Shown here piece by piece: positions 52,599-61,243 of a DNA stretch of 64,000 nt. The translations under genes and the position numbers were made by a program. This DNA comes from Burkholderia stagnalis (lineage in GTDB: Bacteria > Pseudomonadota > Gammaproteobacteria > Burkholderiales > Burkholderiaceae): assembly GCF_902830275.1 (NCBI RefSeq), contig NZ_CADESW010000031.1, positions 1 to 64,000 on the forward strand, in the 5' to 3' direction. Under the pieces are notes generated by a model. It was not told the DNA's origin, ran no database searches, and worked only from the letters and a program-made list of their open reading frames with translations. Each line of letters begins with the position of its first letter. The first letter of the stretch is position 1.

Positions 52599-53510
52599 TC
52601 AGATGTGCTTCGCCAGCCACTCGCGACAGGTGCGCACGTGCGGGCCGCGATCGTCGCCGGCGAGCGAGATCAGCGAGATCGCGCGCGTGACGCGCGGCTT
52701 CTCGACGCGCAGCGCGACGAGTTCGGGATCGTGCAGATGCATCGTGTAGAGGCTCGGCAGCACGACCGTCGCGAGGCCGTTGCGCGCGAGCGCGTAGAGC
52801 GGCTCCGTGTATTCCATCCGGTAGGTGACGTTCAGGTGCAGCTTCTGCGCGCCGCCGGTGCGCTGCAGCGATTCGCTGACGCTGCCGCGCATGAACACGG
52901 CCAGCTCGCGGTCGACGAGCTTCGCCCACGTGACGGCTTTCGTGCCGGCGAGCGGATCGTCGCGCCGCACGACGATCACGATCTCGTCCTCGAACAGCTG
53001 CTGGTAGCGCAGCGCGCCGTCGTCCTGGTCGGGCTCGCGCACGCCGATGCCGAGATCCGCCACGCTGTCGCGCACCGCTTCGACGAGCGCGCTGTTCGGC
53101 AGGTCGGTGAGCGTGAAGCGCAGCGTCGGATGCGTGCCGCGCAGCGCGTTGAGTGCCGGCAGCAGGCGGCCCGCGACCGACGGGATGAAGCCGATCCGCA
53201 CTGTCTGGATGCGCTCGCCGATCAGCCGCGTCATGTCGTCGAAGGTGCCGCGCGCCTGGTTCAGCAGCCGCTCGGCGAGCGGCAGCACGGCTTCGCCCGC
53301 GCTCGTCAGCGTGAGCCGGTGCGCGGAGCGCGCGAACAGGCGGCCGCCGAGCAGGAATTCGATCTGGCGGATCGACGCGGTGAGCGCGGGCTGCGTGAGC
53401 GACAGCGCCTGCGCGGCCTGCGTGAAGCTGCGCGCATGCGCGAGCACGACGAAATGCTGGACCTGCCGCAGCGTGAGCGCGGGCAGCAGGGATGAGCGGT
53501 CGGACGGCAT
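52599..53510 (-). CDS. LysR-family regulator of the purine cluster
   Basis: Transcription factor of 303 residues. The helix-turn-helix is LTLRQVQHFVVLAHARSFTQ, then AAQALSLTQPALTASIRQIE. The effector domain follows (VRIGFIPSVAGRLLPALNAL). The start at ATG 53510 gives the typical LysR beginning. It converges on the nucleoside hydrolase gene and is divergent from the AzgA-type permease gene (116-bp gap), so control of the permease and deaminase is likely. Confidence 0.88.
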   Translation of the reverse strand: MPSDRSSLLPALTLRQVQHFVVLAHARSFTQAAQALSLTQPALTASIRQIEFLLGGRLFARSAHRLTLTSAGEAVLPLAERLLNQARGTFDDMTRLIGERIQTVRIGFIPSVAGRLLPALNALRGTHPTLRFTLTDLPNSALVEAVRDSVADLGIGVREPDQDDGALRYQQLFEDEIVIVVRRDDPLAGTKAVTWAKLVDRELAVFMRGSVSESLQRTGGAQKLHLNVTYRMEYTEPLYALARNGLATVVLPSLYTMHLHDPELVALRVEKPRVTRAISLISLAGDDRGPHVRTCREWLAKHI

Positions 53511-53626
53511 CGGGCGGTAAAGGACGAAAAAAACGTAAGGACAGTCGGCGAGCGGTACGCGGCAGTATAAGACCGCGCGGCGCCGGCCAGCACAGGACAT
53601 CATTCGGAATCGACGGGAGAACCTTC

Positions 53627-54976
53627 ATGTCATCGACAGACGCAGCACCGGCGCGCATGCCGGCCAACTGGCTCGAGCGCCGCTTCGCGCTCGCCGCGCG
53701 CGGCACCAGCGTGCGCACCGAGGCGATCGCGGGCGTCACGTCGTTCCTCGCGGCCGCGTACCTGCTGGTCGTGATTCCGTCGCTGCTCGCCACCGGCGGG
53801 ATGGAGCGCGGCGCGGCGACCACCGCGACGATCGTCGTGTTCGTGCTGTTCACCGTGCTGATGGGGCTGTACGCGAACCTGCCGTTCCTCGTCGGCCCCG
53901 GCATCGGCGGCTCGGTGATCATCGGCGTGACGCTCGCGACGACCGAACACATCGGCTGGCAGACCGGGCTCGGCATCGCGTTCGTGTCCGGCGTGCTGTT
54001 TTTCCTGTTGACGGTGCTGGGCGCGCGCAGCGTCGTCGTGCGGCTGATTCCGGTGCAGATCAAGCTCGGGCTCGGCGCGTCGATCGGGCTGTTCGTCACC
54101 ATGCTCGGGCTGCGCAATGCGGGGATGGTCGTCGCGAACGCGAAGACGAATGCGTTCGCGCTCGGCGATTTCTCGCGGCCGGGCGCGCTCGTCGCACTGA
54201 TCGGGCTGGCCGTCGCGATCGTGCTGCAGGCGCGCAAGGTGCCGGGCGCGATCCTGATCGCGATCCTCGTGGCCGCCGCCGCGGGCGTGCCGCTCGGCGT
54301 CACGCACCTGCCCGCGTCGTTCGTGTCGATGCCGCACGGCATCGCGCCGATCGCGCTGAAGCTCGACATCGGCAGCGCGCTGTCGCTCGCCGCCGCGCCG
54401 TACCTGTTCGCGTTCTTCGCGGCGGAATTCTTCTCGACGCTCGGCACCGCGCTCGCGGTGGGCGCGAAGGCGAACCTGCTCGACGCGCACGGCAACCTGC
54501 CGGACATCAACCGGCCGTTCGTCGTCGATTCGATCGCCGCGACGCTCGGGCCGGTGTTCGGCATCCCCGCGCTGACGGCGCTGATCGAATCGGCCGCGGG
54601 CGTCGAGGCGGGCGGCCGCAGCGGGCTGTCGTCGCTGGCGGCGGCCGTGCTGTTCGCCGCGATGCTGCTGTTCGTGCCGGTCGCGCTCGCGATCCCGAAG
54701 GAGGCGACCGCACCGGCGCTGATCCTGATCGGGCTGTCGATGTTCGCGACGATCCGCCATACGCATTTCGACGACTTCACCGACGCGCTGCCCGTGATGT
54801 CGATGGTGCTGCTCACGCTGATGTCGAACAGCTTCGGCACCGGCATCGCGGGCGGCCTGCTGTGCTACGTGCTCGTCAAGCTGCTGGCGGGCCGCTGGCG
54901 CGACGTGTCGTGGGGGCTCGTCGTGCTCGCGCTGCCGCTCGGCTACTACTTCTGGACCGTCGTGAAGCCGCATTGA
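53627..54976 (+). CDS. NCS2-family purine permease (AzgA-like)
   Basis: Inner-membrane nucleobase:cation symporter of 449 residues with about 12-14 helices. The AzgA-type opening is RTEAIAGVTSFLAAAYLLVV, and GLYANLPFLVGPGIGGSVII follows. Later conserved text is FAAEFFSTLGTALAVGAKAN, PDINRPFVVDSIAATLGPVF and ALIESAAGVEAGGRSGLSSL. Start at ATG 53627 with GGGAGAACC upstream. Expected substrates are adenine, hypoxanthine or guanine. The deaminase gene follows 5 bp after its stop. Confidence 0.9.
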   Translation: MSSTDAAPARMPANWLERRFALAARGTSVRTEAIAGVTSFLAAAYLLVVIPSLLATGGMERGAATTATIVVFVLFTVLMGLYANLPFLVGPGIGGSVIIGVTLATTEHIGWQTGLGIAFVSGVLFFLLTVLGARSVVVRLIPVQIKLGLGASIGLFVTMLGLRNAGMVVANAKTNAFALGDFSRPGALVALIGLAVAIVLQARKVPGAILIAILVAAAAGVPLGVTHLPASFVSMPHGIAPIALKLDIGSALSLAAAPYLFAFFAAEFFSTLGTALAVGAKANLLDAHGNLPDINRPFVVDSIAATLGPVFGIPALTALIESAAGVEAGGRSGLSSLAAAVLFAAMLLFVPVALAIPKEATAPALILIGLSMFATIRHTHFDDFTDALPVMSMVLLTLMSNSFGTGIAGGLLCYVLVKLLAGRWRDVSWGLVVLALPLGYYFWTVVKPH

Positions 54977-54981
54977 GCGGC

Positions 54982-56127
54982 GTGTTCGACGACGCATTGG
55001 CATCACCCCAAGCGAGACTGAAATTGAACGGAACACCAGGCAACGTCCCGGCCGCGCGCACGGGCATCGAGATCACGCCGGCCCACCGGGCCTTCTTCCA
55101 CGCGCTGCCGAAGGCCGAGCTGCATTGCCACCTGCTCGGCGCGGTGCGCCACGACACGTTCGTCGCGCTCGCCGAAAAAAGCGGTGCGCCGATCGCGCGT
55201 GCGGAGATCGACGCGTTCTACGCGCGCGGCGAGAAGCCGGTGGGCGTGCTGCACGTGCTGCGCGCGCTCGACCGGCATCTGCTGACGCAGCCGGACGACC
55301 TGCACCGGATCGCCTACGAGTACCTGGAGGATGCGGCCGCGCACAACGTGCGGCACAGCGAATTCTTCTGGAACCCGACCGGCACCGTGCGCGTGTCGGG
55401 CATCGCGTATGCGGACGCGCAGGCCGCGATCGTCGCGGCGATCCGCGACGCGGCGCGCGATTTCCGCATCAGCGCGCGGCTGATTCCGAGCATCGACCGC
55501 GAGCAGGATCCCGACGAAGCGGTGGCGATCGTCGAGTGGATGAAGGCGCATCGCGCGGACGAAGTGGCGGGCCTCGGCATCGACTATCGCGAGAACGACC
55601 GGCCGCCGGAGCTGTTCTGGAAGGCCTATCGCGATGCGCGTGAAGCGGGTTTTCGCACGACGGCGCATGCGGGCGAGTTCGGCATGCCGTGGCGCAACGT
55701 CGAGACGGCGGTGGACCTGCTGCAGGTCGATCGCGTCGATCACGGCTACACGATCGTCGACAACCCGGCGCTGTGCGCGCGCTACGCGGAGCGCGGGATC
55801 GTGTTCACCGTGGTGCCGACCAATTCGTACTACCTGCGGACTTTGCCGCCGGAGCAGTGGGCCGAGCAGCATCCGCTGCGCAAGATGCCGGGGCTCGGGC
55901 TGAAGGTGCATCCGAACACCGACGATCCGACGCTGCACAAGGTCAACCCGAGCGAAGCGTGGGAGCTGATGTTCAGCCATTTCGGCTTCACGGTCGCGGA
56001 GCTGAAGCCGTTCATGCTGAACGGGATCGACGGCGCGTGGGTGGACGAAGCAACGAAGGCCGCGTGGCGCACCGAATGGTCGCAGGCGTTCGACTGGCTC
56101 GCGGCGACGCTGCCGCCGCCGCGCTGA
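54982..56127 (+). CDS. adenosine/adenine deaminase family protein
   Basis: Zinc-dependent purine deaminase. Metal ligands are in LPKAELHCHLLGAVR (HxH), FRTTAHAGEFG (His and catalytic Glu), RVDHGY and HPNTDDPTL (Asp). I start at GTG 54982, five bases after the permease stop, giving 381 residues; a TTG overlapping that stop (54973) or a TTG at 55024 are possible alternatives. Following an AzgA-type purine permease and a periplasmic nucleoside hydrolase, adenine or adenosine deamination for purine salvage or catabolism is the likely job. Confidence 0.83.
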   Translation: MFDDALASPQARLKLNGTPGNVPAARTGIEITPAHRAFFHALPKAELHCHLLGAVRHDTFVALAEKSGAPIARAEIDAFYARGEKPVGVLHVLRALDRHLLTQPDDLHRIAYEYLEDAAAHNVRHSEFFWNPTGTVRVSGIAYADAQAAIVAAIRDAARDFRISARLIPSIDREQDPDEAVAIVEWMKAHRADEVAGLGIDYRENDRPPELFWKAYRDAREAGFRTTAHAGEFGMPWRNVETAVDLLQVDRVDHGYTIVDNPALCARYAERGIVFTVVPTNSYYLRTLPPEQWAEQHPLRKMPGLGLKVHPNTDDPTLHKVNPSEAWELMFSHFGFTVAELKPFMLNGIDGAWVDEATKAAWRTEWSQAFDWLAATLPPPR

Positions 56128-58359
56128 TCAGCGGAACAGCCTGAACCAGTCGAAGAAACTCGGGCGCGCCGGCCGCTTCGGCCGCGGCGCGGCAACCCGC
56201 GGACGGTAATCCGCTGTGAGCTGCACACGCGGGTCGATCACGCGCGCGCGCAGCGCCGCATCGTAGAACGTGCCGACGATCGGCAGCGCGCTGTGCGCGC
56301 CTTGCCCCCAGTAGTCGCTGCGCAGCGTCACCTGGCCGTCGTCGAAGCCGACCCACGCGCCGGCCACGAGCTGCGGATGCATCAGGATGAACCAGCCGTC
56401 CGCGTTGTCTTGCGTGGTGCCGGTCTTGCCCGCGACGTCGCCGCGCAGCCCGAAGCGCGTGCGGATGTCCGCGCCGGTGCCGAAGTCGACGACGTCGCGC
56501 ATCACGTCGATCAGCGTCTGCGCGGCGTGGGCCGGCAGCGCGCGCGCCGGCGGCGGGCTCGCGAATTCGGCGAGCACCTTGCCGTCGTGATCCTCGATGC
56601 GCGTGACCATCTGCGGCTCCGCGTACACGCCGCGGTTCGCGATCGTCCCGTATGCGGACACCATCTCCTTCAGCGTGACCGGGCTCGTGCCGAGCGCGAG
56701 CGACGGCACCGCGTCGAGCGGGCTGTCGCGCACGCCCATCGCGCGTGCGAGCTGCACGACCTTGGCCGGGCCTTCACGCTGCATCAGCTGCGCGGTGATG
56801 CGGTTGCGCGAATGCGCGAGCGCGTCGCGCAGCGTCATCGGCAGGCCGGTGGGCGGCTCCTCGTCGGTCGGCCGCCACACCGCATGCCCGTCGAGCGGGA
56901 TCGCGACGTTGCGGTCGACGAACGTGTCGCTCGGCCGCGCGCCGTCCGCGAACGCGGCGCCGTATACGAACGGCTTGAACGTCGAGCCCGGCTGGCGGCG
57001 CGCCTGCGCGACATGGTCGAACGGCTCGCTGGCGAAGTCGCGGCTGCCGACCCACGCGCGCACCTGCCCGTTGCGCGGATCGATCGCGATGAAGCCGGCC
57101 TGCACCTGCGTCTTGCTGCGGCACAGCGCGCGCATGAACGGGCGATTCGACGCGAGCCGGCGCAGCGCGAGCGGATCCGGCACGCCGGCCTCGCGCGCGC
57201 TGCGGTAGTCGGGCGTCTGCCGGATGAAGCCGCGGAACAGTGCGTTGCGCAGCCCGCAGCCGTCGGCATCGCGCCATGCATCGTCCGCGATCGCCTGGAG
57301 CTGGTCGGTTTGTCGTTCGACGGCCTCCGTCGCGATCTGCTGCAGGCGCGAATCGATCGTCGTCCGAACGACCAGGCCATCCGCATAGATGCTGTAGTTG
57401 TTGCGATCGGCCCATGCGATCAGCCACTTGCGCAGCTGCGCGGTGAAGTGCGGCGCGAGGCCCGGCGAGGCGGTCTGCGGCTCGAAATCGACGCGCAGCG
57501 GCTGCCGGATCAGCCATGCGTATGCAGTGGGCCGCAGCTTGCCGTACTTGCTCATCTGCCCGAGCACCGTGTTGCGCCGCTGCGCCGCGCGCTCGGGATT
57601 GAGCACCGGGTTGTAGTAGCTGTTGGCCTTCAGCATGCCGACCAGCGTCGCGCTTTCGAGGATGTCGAGCTCGGCCGCCGACTTGTCGAAGTAGGTGCGC
57701 GCGGCCATTTCGACGCCGTATGCGTTGTACAGGAACGGCACCGTGTTCAGGTAGGTCTCGAGGATCTGGTCCTTGCTGTACACGCTCTCGATCTTGAACG
57801 CGGTGACCAGCTCCTTCAGCTTGCGCGTGAGCGTCGGCGCGCGGCCGACTTCGTCCGGATACAGGTTGCGCGCGAGCTGCTGGGTGATCGTCGAGCCGCC
57901 CTGGCGATCGCCGGAGAACGTGTGCAGCGCGGCCCCGAGCGTGCGACGCCAGTCGATGCCGTGGTGGTCGTAGAAGCGGCGGTCTTCCGTCGCGATCAGC
58001 GCGTCGACCATGTGCGGCGAGATGCGCGACAGCGGCACCCATTCGCGGTTCGTCGCGCGGAATTCGGCGATCAGCTGGCCGTCGGCCGACACGATCTGCG
58101 CGGGCCGGTCGAGGCGTGCCTTGCGGATGTCGCCGATGCTCGGCGTGAACGGCACGAACGCGAGCACGGCCAGCACGCCGAGCACGGGCACCGCGGCGAG
58201 CGTCAGCGCGATGCCGCGGCGGGTCGGGTGCCGCAGGCGGTGCAGGCAGCCGGCGAGCGCGGCGCGGGCCATCGCGGCGCCGGCGGCAGCGTGGGGCCGG
58301 ACGCGGGCGAGCCACCTGGCGCACGATTCACGGAAAGACGACACGATTCGGCGAGTCAC
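56128..58359 (-). CDS. class A penicillin-binding protein (PBP1a family)
   Basis: Bifunctional peptidoglycan synthase of about 743 residues. One membrane helix (ALTLAAVPVLGVLAVLAFVP) precedes a GT51 glycosyltransferase domain: TEDRRFYDHHGIDWRRTLGA, GGSTITQQLARNLYPDEVGR and KDQILETYLN. The transpeptidase domain has the nucleophile in PGSTFKPFVYG, the SRN triad in AHSRNRITAQL and KTGTTQDNADGW. Starts are uncertain: the frame opens at TTG 58398, I choose GTG 58359, and an ATG lies at 58272. It is shorter than housekeeping PBP1a (about 800-850), so it may be an accessory synthase. It ends immediately beside the deaminase gene stop. Confidence 0.9.
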   Translation of the reverse strand: MTRRIVSSFRESCARWLARVRPHAAAGAAMARAALAGCLHRLRHPTRRGIALTLAAVPVLGVLAVLAFVPFTPSIGDIRKARLDRPAQIVSADGQLIAEFRATNREWVPLSRISPHMVDALIATEDRRFYDHHGIDWRRTLGAALHTFSGDRQGGSTITQQLARNLYPDEVGRAPTLTRKLKELVTAFKIESVYSKDQILETYLNTVPFLYNAYGVEMAARTYFDKSAAELDILESATLVGMLKANSYYNPVLNPERAAQRRNTVLGQMSKYGKLRPTAYAWLIRQPLRVDFEPQTASPGLAPHFTAQLRKWLIAWADRNNYSIYADGLVVRTTIDSRLQQIATEAVERQTDQLQAIADDAWRDADGCGLRNALFRGFIRQTPDYRSAREAGVPDPLALRRLASNRPFMRALCRSKTQVQAGFIAIDPRNGQVRAWVGSRDFASEPFDHVAQARRQPGSTFKPFVYGAAFADGARPSDTFVDRNVAIPLDGHAVWRPTDEEPPTGLPMTLRDALAHSRNRITAQLMQREGPAKVVQLARAMGVRDSPLDAVPSLALGTSPVTLKEMVSAYGTIANRGVYAEPQMVTRIEDHDGKVLAEFASPPPARALPAHAAQTLIDVMRDVVDFGTGADIRTRFGLRGDVAGKTGTTQDNADGWFILMHPQLVAGAWVGFDDGQVTLRSDYWGQGAHSALPIVGTFYDAALRARVIDPRVQLTADYRPRVAAPRPKRPARPSFFDWFRLFR

Positions 58360-58529
58360 GGATGCGGGGCGCGGGCGGAAAAGGCGCGATCGTAGCAAAC
58401 GGAACCCGCGCCACGGCGGCCGAAACCGGCTCCCGCTTGCAGGATTTACAGACGATTACATTTGTTTCCCGCCGACAACGTGTCGCCGCCTTTTTCCATG
58501 CGATTCGCCTGACGAATCGCGCGGCGGCG

Positions 58530-60041
58530 TCAGCGCTGCGACGCTTCGGCGGCGACGGTCGCGATCACGTCGGCGAGCCGCTGCGCGGCCGCTTCCATCT
58601 GCGCGGGGCTGAAGCCGCCGAAGCCGAGCACGAGGCCCGGGCGGCCGGTGCCCGGCGCGAACATCGGCGACACGGCGCGCACCGCGACGCCGGCTTCGGC
58701 GGCCCGGGCGACGACCGCGCGATCGTCGAGCCCGCCGGCCAGCCACAGCACGACGTGCATCCCCTGGTCGCCCGGCTGCAGCCACGCAAGCGTGCGCGGC
58801 AGCCGCGCGCCGAGCGTGTCGATCAGGTGTGCGCGGTGGTCCGCATACACGCCGCGCACGCGGCGGACGTGGCGGTCGAGATGGCCTTCGTCGATGAATG
58901 CCGCGAGCACATGCTGGTCCGCGGTCGGCGCATGGCGATCCATCAGCACGCGTGCACCGCAGAATGCCGCGACGAGATCGTCGGGCGCGATCACGTAGCC
59001 GAGCCGCAGCGACGGGAACAGCACCTTGCTGAAGGTGCCGAGGTAGATCACGCGGTCGGGATCGAGGCCCTGCAGCGACGGAAACGGATAACCCTCGTAG
59101 CGCAGCTCGCTGTCGTAGTCGTCCTCGACGATCCACGCGCGGTGCGTGCGCGCCCACGCGAGCAGTGCGTTGCGCCGCGCCATGCTCATCGGCATGCCGA
59201 GCGGGTACTGGTGCGACGGCGTGACGAACGCGGCGCGCGCGTGCGGCGCGAGCCGGATGCCGGCCTCGACGTCGATGCCTTCGTCGTCCACCGGCACGCG
59301 CACCATAGCGTCGCGCCGGCCGGTGCTTTCGAGCAGCGCGGTGATGCCGCGATACGCGGGATTCTCGACCCAGGTCTGGTCGTTCGCGCCGAGCAGCACC
59401 TGGCACGCGAGATGGAGCCCCTGCTGCGTGCCGCTCGTGATCACGACCTGGCCGGGCTCGCAGCGCACCGAACGCGACTTGCGCACATAGGCGGCGATCG
59501 CTTCGCGCAGCGGCAGCGCGCCTTGCGGATCGGCATAGCCGGACGGCGCGCCCGCGCCGCGCGCACGCAGGCGGTTGCCGAGCCGGCGCCAGATGTCGTC
59601 GGGCGCGGTCGGGCCGATCGGCACCGAGATCGCGAACGGCGCGGCCGGCAGCGGTGTGAACTCTTGCGCGATGCGCGCGAACGCGGCGGCCGGCTCGGGC
59701 AGGCCTGCGCGTGCCGGCTGCCGGCGCGCGGTGCTGGTTGCGCGCGAGGGCGTGGGCGGCGGCGTGACGGCCAGCGCCTGCGCGACGCGCGTTTGCGCGC
59801 CGCCGTGCGCTTCGAGGAACCCTTCGGCGATCAGCTGCGCATACGCGTCGACTACCGTGCCGCGCGCGATGCGCAGCGACGCCGCGAGCTGGCGCGTGGA
59901 CGGCAGCGCATCGCCCGGCCGGATGTCGCCGTGGCGCACGGCTTCGCGCAGCGCCTGCGCGAGCTGGCGGCTCAGGTTGCCGGCGGCGCGGTCCAGCGCG
60001 CCGATCGACGGGATTTCGATGATGCGGGCAGTTCTCGCCAT
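58530..60041 (-). CDS. MocR/PdxR-type regulator (GntR helix-turn-helix fused to aminotransferase fold)
   Basis: PLP-dependent transcription regulator of 503 residues. The N-terminal GntR winged helix reads LSRQLAQALREAVRHGDIRP, then LPSTRQLAASLRIARGTVVD. The C-terminal class I aminotransferase-like domain has GTQQGLHLACQVLLG, VTPSHQYPLGMPMS, WIVEDDYDSELRYEG and the PLP-lysine region YLGTFSKVLFPSLRLGY. It is divergent from a PaiB-type flavin-binding gene across 127 bp with direct repeats, an arrangement common for MocR proteins. It may regulate B6 or amine metabolism. Confidence 0.9.
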   Translation of the reverse strand: MARTARIIEIPSIGALDRAAGNLSRQLAQALREAVRHGDIRPGDALPSTRQLAASLRIARGTVVDAYAQLIAEGFLEAHGGAQTRVAQALAVTPPPTPSRATSTARRQPARAGLPEPAAAFARIAQEFTPLPAAPFAISVPIGPTAPDDIWRRLGNRLRARGAGAPSGYADPQGALPLREAIAAYVRKSRSVRCEPGQVVITSGTQQGLHLACQVLLGANDQTWVENPAYRGITALLESTGRRDAMVRVPVDDEGIDVEAGIRLAPHARAAFVTPSHQYPLGMPMSMARRNALLAWARTHRAWIVEDDYDSELRYEGYPFPSLQGLDPDRVIYLGTFSKVLFPSLRLGYVIAPDDLVAAFCGARVLMDRHAPTADQHVLAAFIDEGHLDRHVRRVRGVYADHRAHLIDTLGARLPRTLAWLQPGDQGMHVVLWLAGGLDDRAVVARAAEAGVAVRAVSPMFAPGTGRPGLVLGFGGFSPAQMEAAAQRLADVIATVAAEASQR

Positions 60042-60066
60042 GATTCTGGTTCGCTGAAAATGTCCG

Positions 60067-60091
60067 AAACCGGCTCTACAGCATAAACCGG
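60067..60091. promoter_or_regulatory. AAACCGG direct repeats in the MocR/PaiB gap
   Basis: AAACCGG occurs at 60067-60073 and again at 60085-60091, 18 bp apart. MocR regulators often bind direct repeats in the divergent gap, so this is a candidate operator. Confidence 0.4.
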
Positions 60092-60168
60092 TTTGCGGCC
60101 ACAATCGATGCATCGCGGGTGTGCGCCCCTGAACATCCGATAGACCTTTGCCTGACCGTGGAGCCGCC

Positions 60169-60810
60169 ATGTACGTCCCTGCCCATTTCGACGAATCCCG
60201 CACCGAGGTGCTGCACGCGCTGATCGCGCAGCATCCGTTCGGCACGCTGGTCACGCACGGCGGCGGCGGGCTCGACGCGAACCACCTGCCGTTCGAGCTG
60301 GTGACCGGCGACGGCGGGCTCGGCGAGCTGCATGCGCACGTCGCGCGCGCGAATCCGGTCTGGCGCGACGTCGCGGACGGCGACGACGTGCTGGTGATCT
60401 TCCGCGCGGGGGATGCGTACATTTCGCCGAGCTGGTATCCGAGCAAGCACGCGACGCACCGGCAGGTGCCGACGTGGAACTATGTGGTCGTGCATGCGCA
60501 CGGGCGCATCGCGGTGCGCGACGACGAGCGCTTCGTGCGCGGCGTGATCGCGCGGCTGACGCGCACGCACGAGGCAGCGCAGCCCGAGCCGTGGAAGATG
60601 GCCGATGCGCCGCGGGATTATCTCGATGCGATGGTGCAGTCGATTGTCGGGTTGCAGATCGAGATCACGCGGTTGGTCGGCAAGCGCAAGCTGAGTCAGA
60701 ACAAGGCGGTGGGGGATATTCGGGGGGCGGCGGATGCGCTGGTGGCGAGCGGCGAGCTTGCGATCGGGGAGGCGATGAGGGGAGAGGCGGACGCGAAGGC
60801 GGATGAGTGA
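60169..60810 (+). CDS. PaiB-type FMN-binding negative regulator
   Basis: Protein of 213 residues of the PaiB family (FMN-binding split barrel). Characteristic text is YVPAHFDESRTEVLHALIAQ, then HPFGTLVTHGGGGLDANHLP and YISPSWYPSKHATHRQVPTW, followed by the NYVVVHAHGRI strand. The C-terminal LVGKRKLSQNK is typical. Start at ATG 60169 with GGAG upstream. It is divergent from the MocR gene and presumably controlled by it. Its cellular role in Gram-negatives is not well established. Confidence 0.88.
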   Translation: MYVPAHFDESRTEVLHALIAQHPFGTLVTHGGGGLDANHLPFELVTGDGGLGELHAHVARANPVWRDVADGDDVLVIFRAGDAYISPSWYPSKHATHRQVPTWNYVVVHAHGRIAVRDDERFVRGVIARLTRTHEAAQPEPWKMADAPRDYLDAMVQSIVGLQIEITRLVGKRKLSQNKAVGDIRGAADALVASGELAIGEAMRGEADAKADE

Positions 60811-61243
60811 CACGCCGCGTCACATTGTGCAGACCGACCCGGTGGACTCCTGAGCGAAGCGCGCCGATGTGGGATTACGTCGACGGAGCGGTTGTAGTTG
60901 GCCGTGCTCGGATAGGTCATATGTGACCGAGAAAAACTTGATTGACGCGAGATCGCGAATAATGCGATGGCGGGGAATGCGATTGATTCCCGGATAGCGA
61001 TTATTGCGCCGATTTTCGCGTTTCGATGGAGGGTGCGAGAGATTCGGGCGGACGAAATATTTTCGAGGTGTTGGGATTTAATTTGTTGAAGTTGACAGGT
61101 TCGCTTAACAAACGTCTTGCTGACACCACGATTTGACACTCCTTAACTCGCATCAAGAAGAGGAGAGACATTTTCTGCGGGACAATGCGCTGGTCCGTTG
61201 ATCCGTAGTGCGCCGTGGCGCGATTTGCGAGTAGACCAGAATC
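60811..61243 (+). other. AT-rich promoter region of the CdiA-like gene
   Basis: No gene is seen in these 433 bp. From about 60900 the base composition becomes AT-rich. TTGACA occurs at 61092-61097 and 61133-61138, both possible -35 boxes, but no convincing -10 follows at the usual spacing. The ribosome-binding site of the gene at 61244 is weak. Confidence 0.5.
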
